Assembly (NCBI GenBank): GCA_958405565.1
Contig: CATYEN010000034.1
Coordinates: 1-23,971, forward strand
DNA length: 23,971 bases
DNA from: an uncultured Collinsella sp.
Lineage (GTDB): Bacteria; Actinomycetota; Coriobacteriia; Coriobacteriales; Coriobacteriaceae
Direction: 5' to 3'
A model generated the notes under the pieces. That model saw only the letters and a list, made by a program, of their open reading frames with translations, searched no databases and had not been told where the DNA came from. This document shows positions 23,692 through 23,971 of this stretch, piece after piece. Made by a program: the position numbers and the translations under genes. The first letter of the stretch is position 1; each line of letters begins with the position of its first letter.

Positions 23692-23882
23692 AAAAGCCCC
23701 CGTTGCCGGAGGCTTTGATCTCAAATGGTGCGGCGTATAGGATTCCGCGCATCCGCTTGCGCGGATCCGCACCGGCTTCGGCCGCCTGCCGGCGTCCTCG
23801 CCCGCGGGCTAAAAACGCTCCGCGTTTTCCTTACGCCCGCGCCTCGACCGAGGTTCGAATCCATGCGGCGTTTGCCTAAAAG
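23692..23882. repeat. tRNA-Arg-bounded hairpin-rich repeat, unit 2 (191 bp)
   Basis: Apparently identical to unit 1 at exactly 191-bp offset; the 68-residue open frame across each is the same. The tRNA 3' fragment is at 23729-23745. A third terminator and tRNA 3' end follow, but there the sequence continues into the true tRNA-Arg. The exact identity implies a very recent duplication or ongoing homogenisation. Confidence 0.8.
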
Positions 23883-23885
23883 AAA

Positions 23886-23905
23886 AGCCCCCGTTGCCGG
23901 AGGCT
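23886..23905 (-). terminator. Terminator of tRNA-Arg
   Basis: The stem-loop AGCCTCCG-GCAA-CGGGGGCT is followed by a short T-run on the minus strand, 14 bp beyond the tRNA 3' end. Confidence 0.75.
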
Positions 23906-23919
23906 TTGATCTCAAATGG

Positions 23920-23971
23920 TGCGGCGTATAGGATTCGAACCTATGACGTTCTGATTCGTAGTCAGACCCTC
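23920..23971 (-). tRNA. tRNA-Arg (anticodon ACG), 3' part only
   Basis: The window ends inside this gene. Visible are the discriminator A, the acceptor 3' strand ACGCCGC, the T-arm ATAGG-TTCGAAT-CCTAT, the variable loop and the anticodon arm TCTGA-CTACGAA-TCAGA, giving ACG. The 5' acceptor and D-arm lie beyond the window. CCA is not encoded. It would read arginine CGN codons, with A34 normally converted to inosine. Confidence 0.92.

Noticed and set aside
23501..23882. CRISPR-like tandem repeats
   Set aside because: Only two 191-bp units without variable spacers or cas genes.
23534..23931. Two identical 68-codon frames near the tRNA-Arg repeats
   Set aside because: They lie in hairpin-rich repeat DNA and run into tRNA-derived sequence; identity reflects the 191-bp duplication.

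Overview
The window is GC-rich and resembles a gut Coriobacteriia chromosome, most likely Collinsella. That assignment rests on recalled protein similarity and gene content, not on a search. Almost all genes run on the minus strand; the clear plus-strand gene is a D,D-carboxypeptidase (about 19.1-20.5 kb).

Layout, low to high coordinate. 1-149: end of an intergenic region holding a long structured hairpin. 150-5129: two adjacent YhgE/Pip membrane proteins (929 aa, then 729 aa in transcription order). 5130-5552: gene-free, with a promoter/operator candidate, a terminator-like leader hairpin, a GTCCCC inverted repeat and a second copy of the structured hairpin. 5553-7577: htpG (Hsp90). 7780-10384: Wzz-like chain-length protein, BY-kinase, PHP-type phosphotyrosine phosphatase and a GNAT acetyltransferase, in that transcription order. 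10583-18927: phosphate and VanRS-like two-component genes containing a 3,191-bp tandem duplication. 19125-20465: the S11 D,D-carboxypeptidase, divergent from vanR-like. 20466-20876: a tRNA-derived repeat and tRNA-Ser(GCT). 20969-23410: an 813-aa TPR-like protein of unknown function. 23411-23971: two identical 191-bp tRNA-derived repeat units followed by tRNA-Arg(ACG), cut by the window end.

The inferred ancestral order of the duplicated region, in transcription order, is vanR-like, vanS-like, pstB, phoB, phoR. A segment from inside phoR to inside vanS-like was duplicated head to tail. Both parental kinases remain complete. pstB and phoB are now present twice. The novel junction makes an in-frame kinase with the PhoR N-terminus (TM1 plus part of the sensor) and the VanS-like later membrane segments and catalytic domains. 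If real and expressed, it would place a phosphate-kinase input on a cell-wall-type output.

Two noncoding families also stand out. (1) Two long hairpins (17-102 and 5414-5512) have invariant internal loops, including tandem G-A mismatches, but stems that differ by compensatory changes. (2) A four-part hairpin element bounded by tRNA 3' ends sits beside both tRNA-Ser and tRNA-Arg; its core architecture is shared while its outer ends match the local tRNA. I do not recognise either family.
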